NCBI GenBank assembly: GCA_031285575.1 | Contig: JAITVX010000262.1 | Span: 1-6,491, forward strand | Direction: 5' to 3' | DNA from: Bacteroidales bacterium | GTDB taxonomy: Bacteria; Bacteroidota; Bacteroidia; Bacteroidales; VadinHA17 | DNA length: 6,491 nt | Shown here: piece after piece, positions 6,295 through 6,491 of the stretch | How the letters are laid out: every line of letters begins with the position of its first letter | Position numbering within the stretch: the first letter of the stretch is position 1 | Translations under genes and position numbers: made by a program | Notes under the pieces: generated by a model | Databases searched by the model: none | What the model saw: only the letters and a program-made list of their open reading frames with translations | Told to the model about the DNA's origin: nothing

Positions 6295-6331
6295 CAAATT
6301 TATAATATACTCCAAACTATCGGCAAATATA
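6295..6331 (-). promoter_or_regulatory. Candidate promoter region of the 455-residue gene, two overlapping -7 elements
   Basis: Two minus-strand sites match TAnnTTTG exactly: TATATTTG at 6331-6324 and TAAATTTG at 6302-6295. The TTTG of the first also lies 21 bases before the second, forming a full TTTG-N21-TAAATTTG pair, but that would start transcription only a few bases before the ATG at 6286 (nearly leaderless). The upstream element gives a more usual leader of about 30 bases, but lacks a TTTG at the right distance (nearest at 6360-6357, 25 bases away). Confidence 0.4.
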
Positions 6332-6360
6332 ACAAAAATGAATACTAAATGTTCCTCAAA

Positions 6361-6455
6361 GCCAAAAACTGTCAGGGCAAACGCATGAAACTGGCTTTTA
6401 CGGTGTTTTTGCATCAATTGACGCAACCGCCTGTTCGGAAGTATTTATTTTTTTA
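6361..6455. other. Intergenic sequence at the right end
   Basis: Apart from a loose inverted repeat (AAAGCCA at 6358-6364 and TGGCTTT at 6392-6398, 27 bases between) I see no feature here. A plus-strand frame of 24 codons from ATG at 6385 has no supporting signal and is not called. Confidence 0.4.
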
Positions 6456-6491
6456 TTAATAGACTTCTTCGGAAAACAGAACTTCAATACC
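6456..6491 (-). CDS. Possible C-terminal end of a further minus-strand gene (11 codons and stop)
   Basis: Read on the minus strand from the right edge, one frame gives GIEVLFSEEVY and then TAA at 6458-6456, followed by an AT-rich stretch as expected after a gene. Another frame stays open longer, to about 6400, with a lysine-rich, less protein-like sequence. Eleven codons are too few to decide, and a purely intergenic edge is also possible. Confidence 0.25.
   Translation of the reverse strand, partial: GIEVLFSEEVY

Noticed and set aside
6358..6398. AAAGCCA/TGGCTTT inverted repeat considered as a terminator
   Set aside because: Seven-base arms with a 27-base loop and no adjoining U-tract make it a poor terminator.

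Overview
The window looks like chromosomal DNA of a member of the Bacteroidetes, probably Bacteroidales. The evidence is a long DnaK of the bacterial type, a tyrosine recombinase of the Bacteroidetes type, A-rich leaders with little Shine-Dalgarno signal, and several matches to the Bacteroidetes promoter pattern (TTTG, about 20 bases, TAnnTTTG). No rRNA, tRNA or CRISPR array was seen.

Left part (1 to about 1480): one end of what is probably an integrated mobile element. A tyrosine recombinase runs off the left edge of the window, cut just before its catalytic domain. Directly upstream lies a small protein with a zinc-finger-like motif and two helix-turn-helix (HTH) domains. Both genes are on the minus strand, in the same frame, separated by one TAA and two further codons. 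A good Bacteroidetes-type promoter precedes them. The element's right end should lie somewhere between the HTH gene and dnaK; the left end is outside the window.

Centre (1480 to 3540): a complete, standard dnaK (minus strand) with a clear intrinsic terminator at its 3' end and a plausible promoter upstream. Neither dnaJ nor grpE is in the window. The roughly 400-base gap upstream of dnaK holds a decayed fragment of a LuxR/NarL-type response-regulator HTH on the plus strand, broken by a small deletion with a frame change.

Right part (3870 to 6491): a plus-strand exported protein with 15-residue surface repeats and a beta-rich, probably outer-membrane C-terminal half. It converges, with only 23 bases between, on a minus-strand 455-residue protein that I do not recognise, which has a lysine-rich start and a very acidic tail. 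The last 130 or so bases are mostly intergenic and may include the last codons of another minus-strand gene.

The genes do not form one pathway. The window is best read as a stable housekeeping locus (dnaK) with a mobile element docked at its 3' side and lineage-specific envelope and unknown genes on its 5' side. I found no convincing new biological system. The points most worth checking are the element boundary beside dnaK, the single-stop arrangement of the HTH and recombinase genes, the LuxR remnant, and the unknown 455-residue protein.
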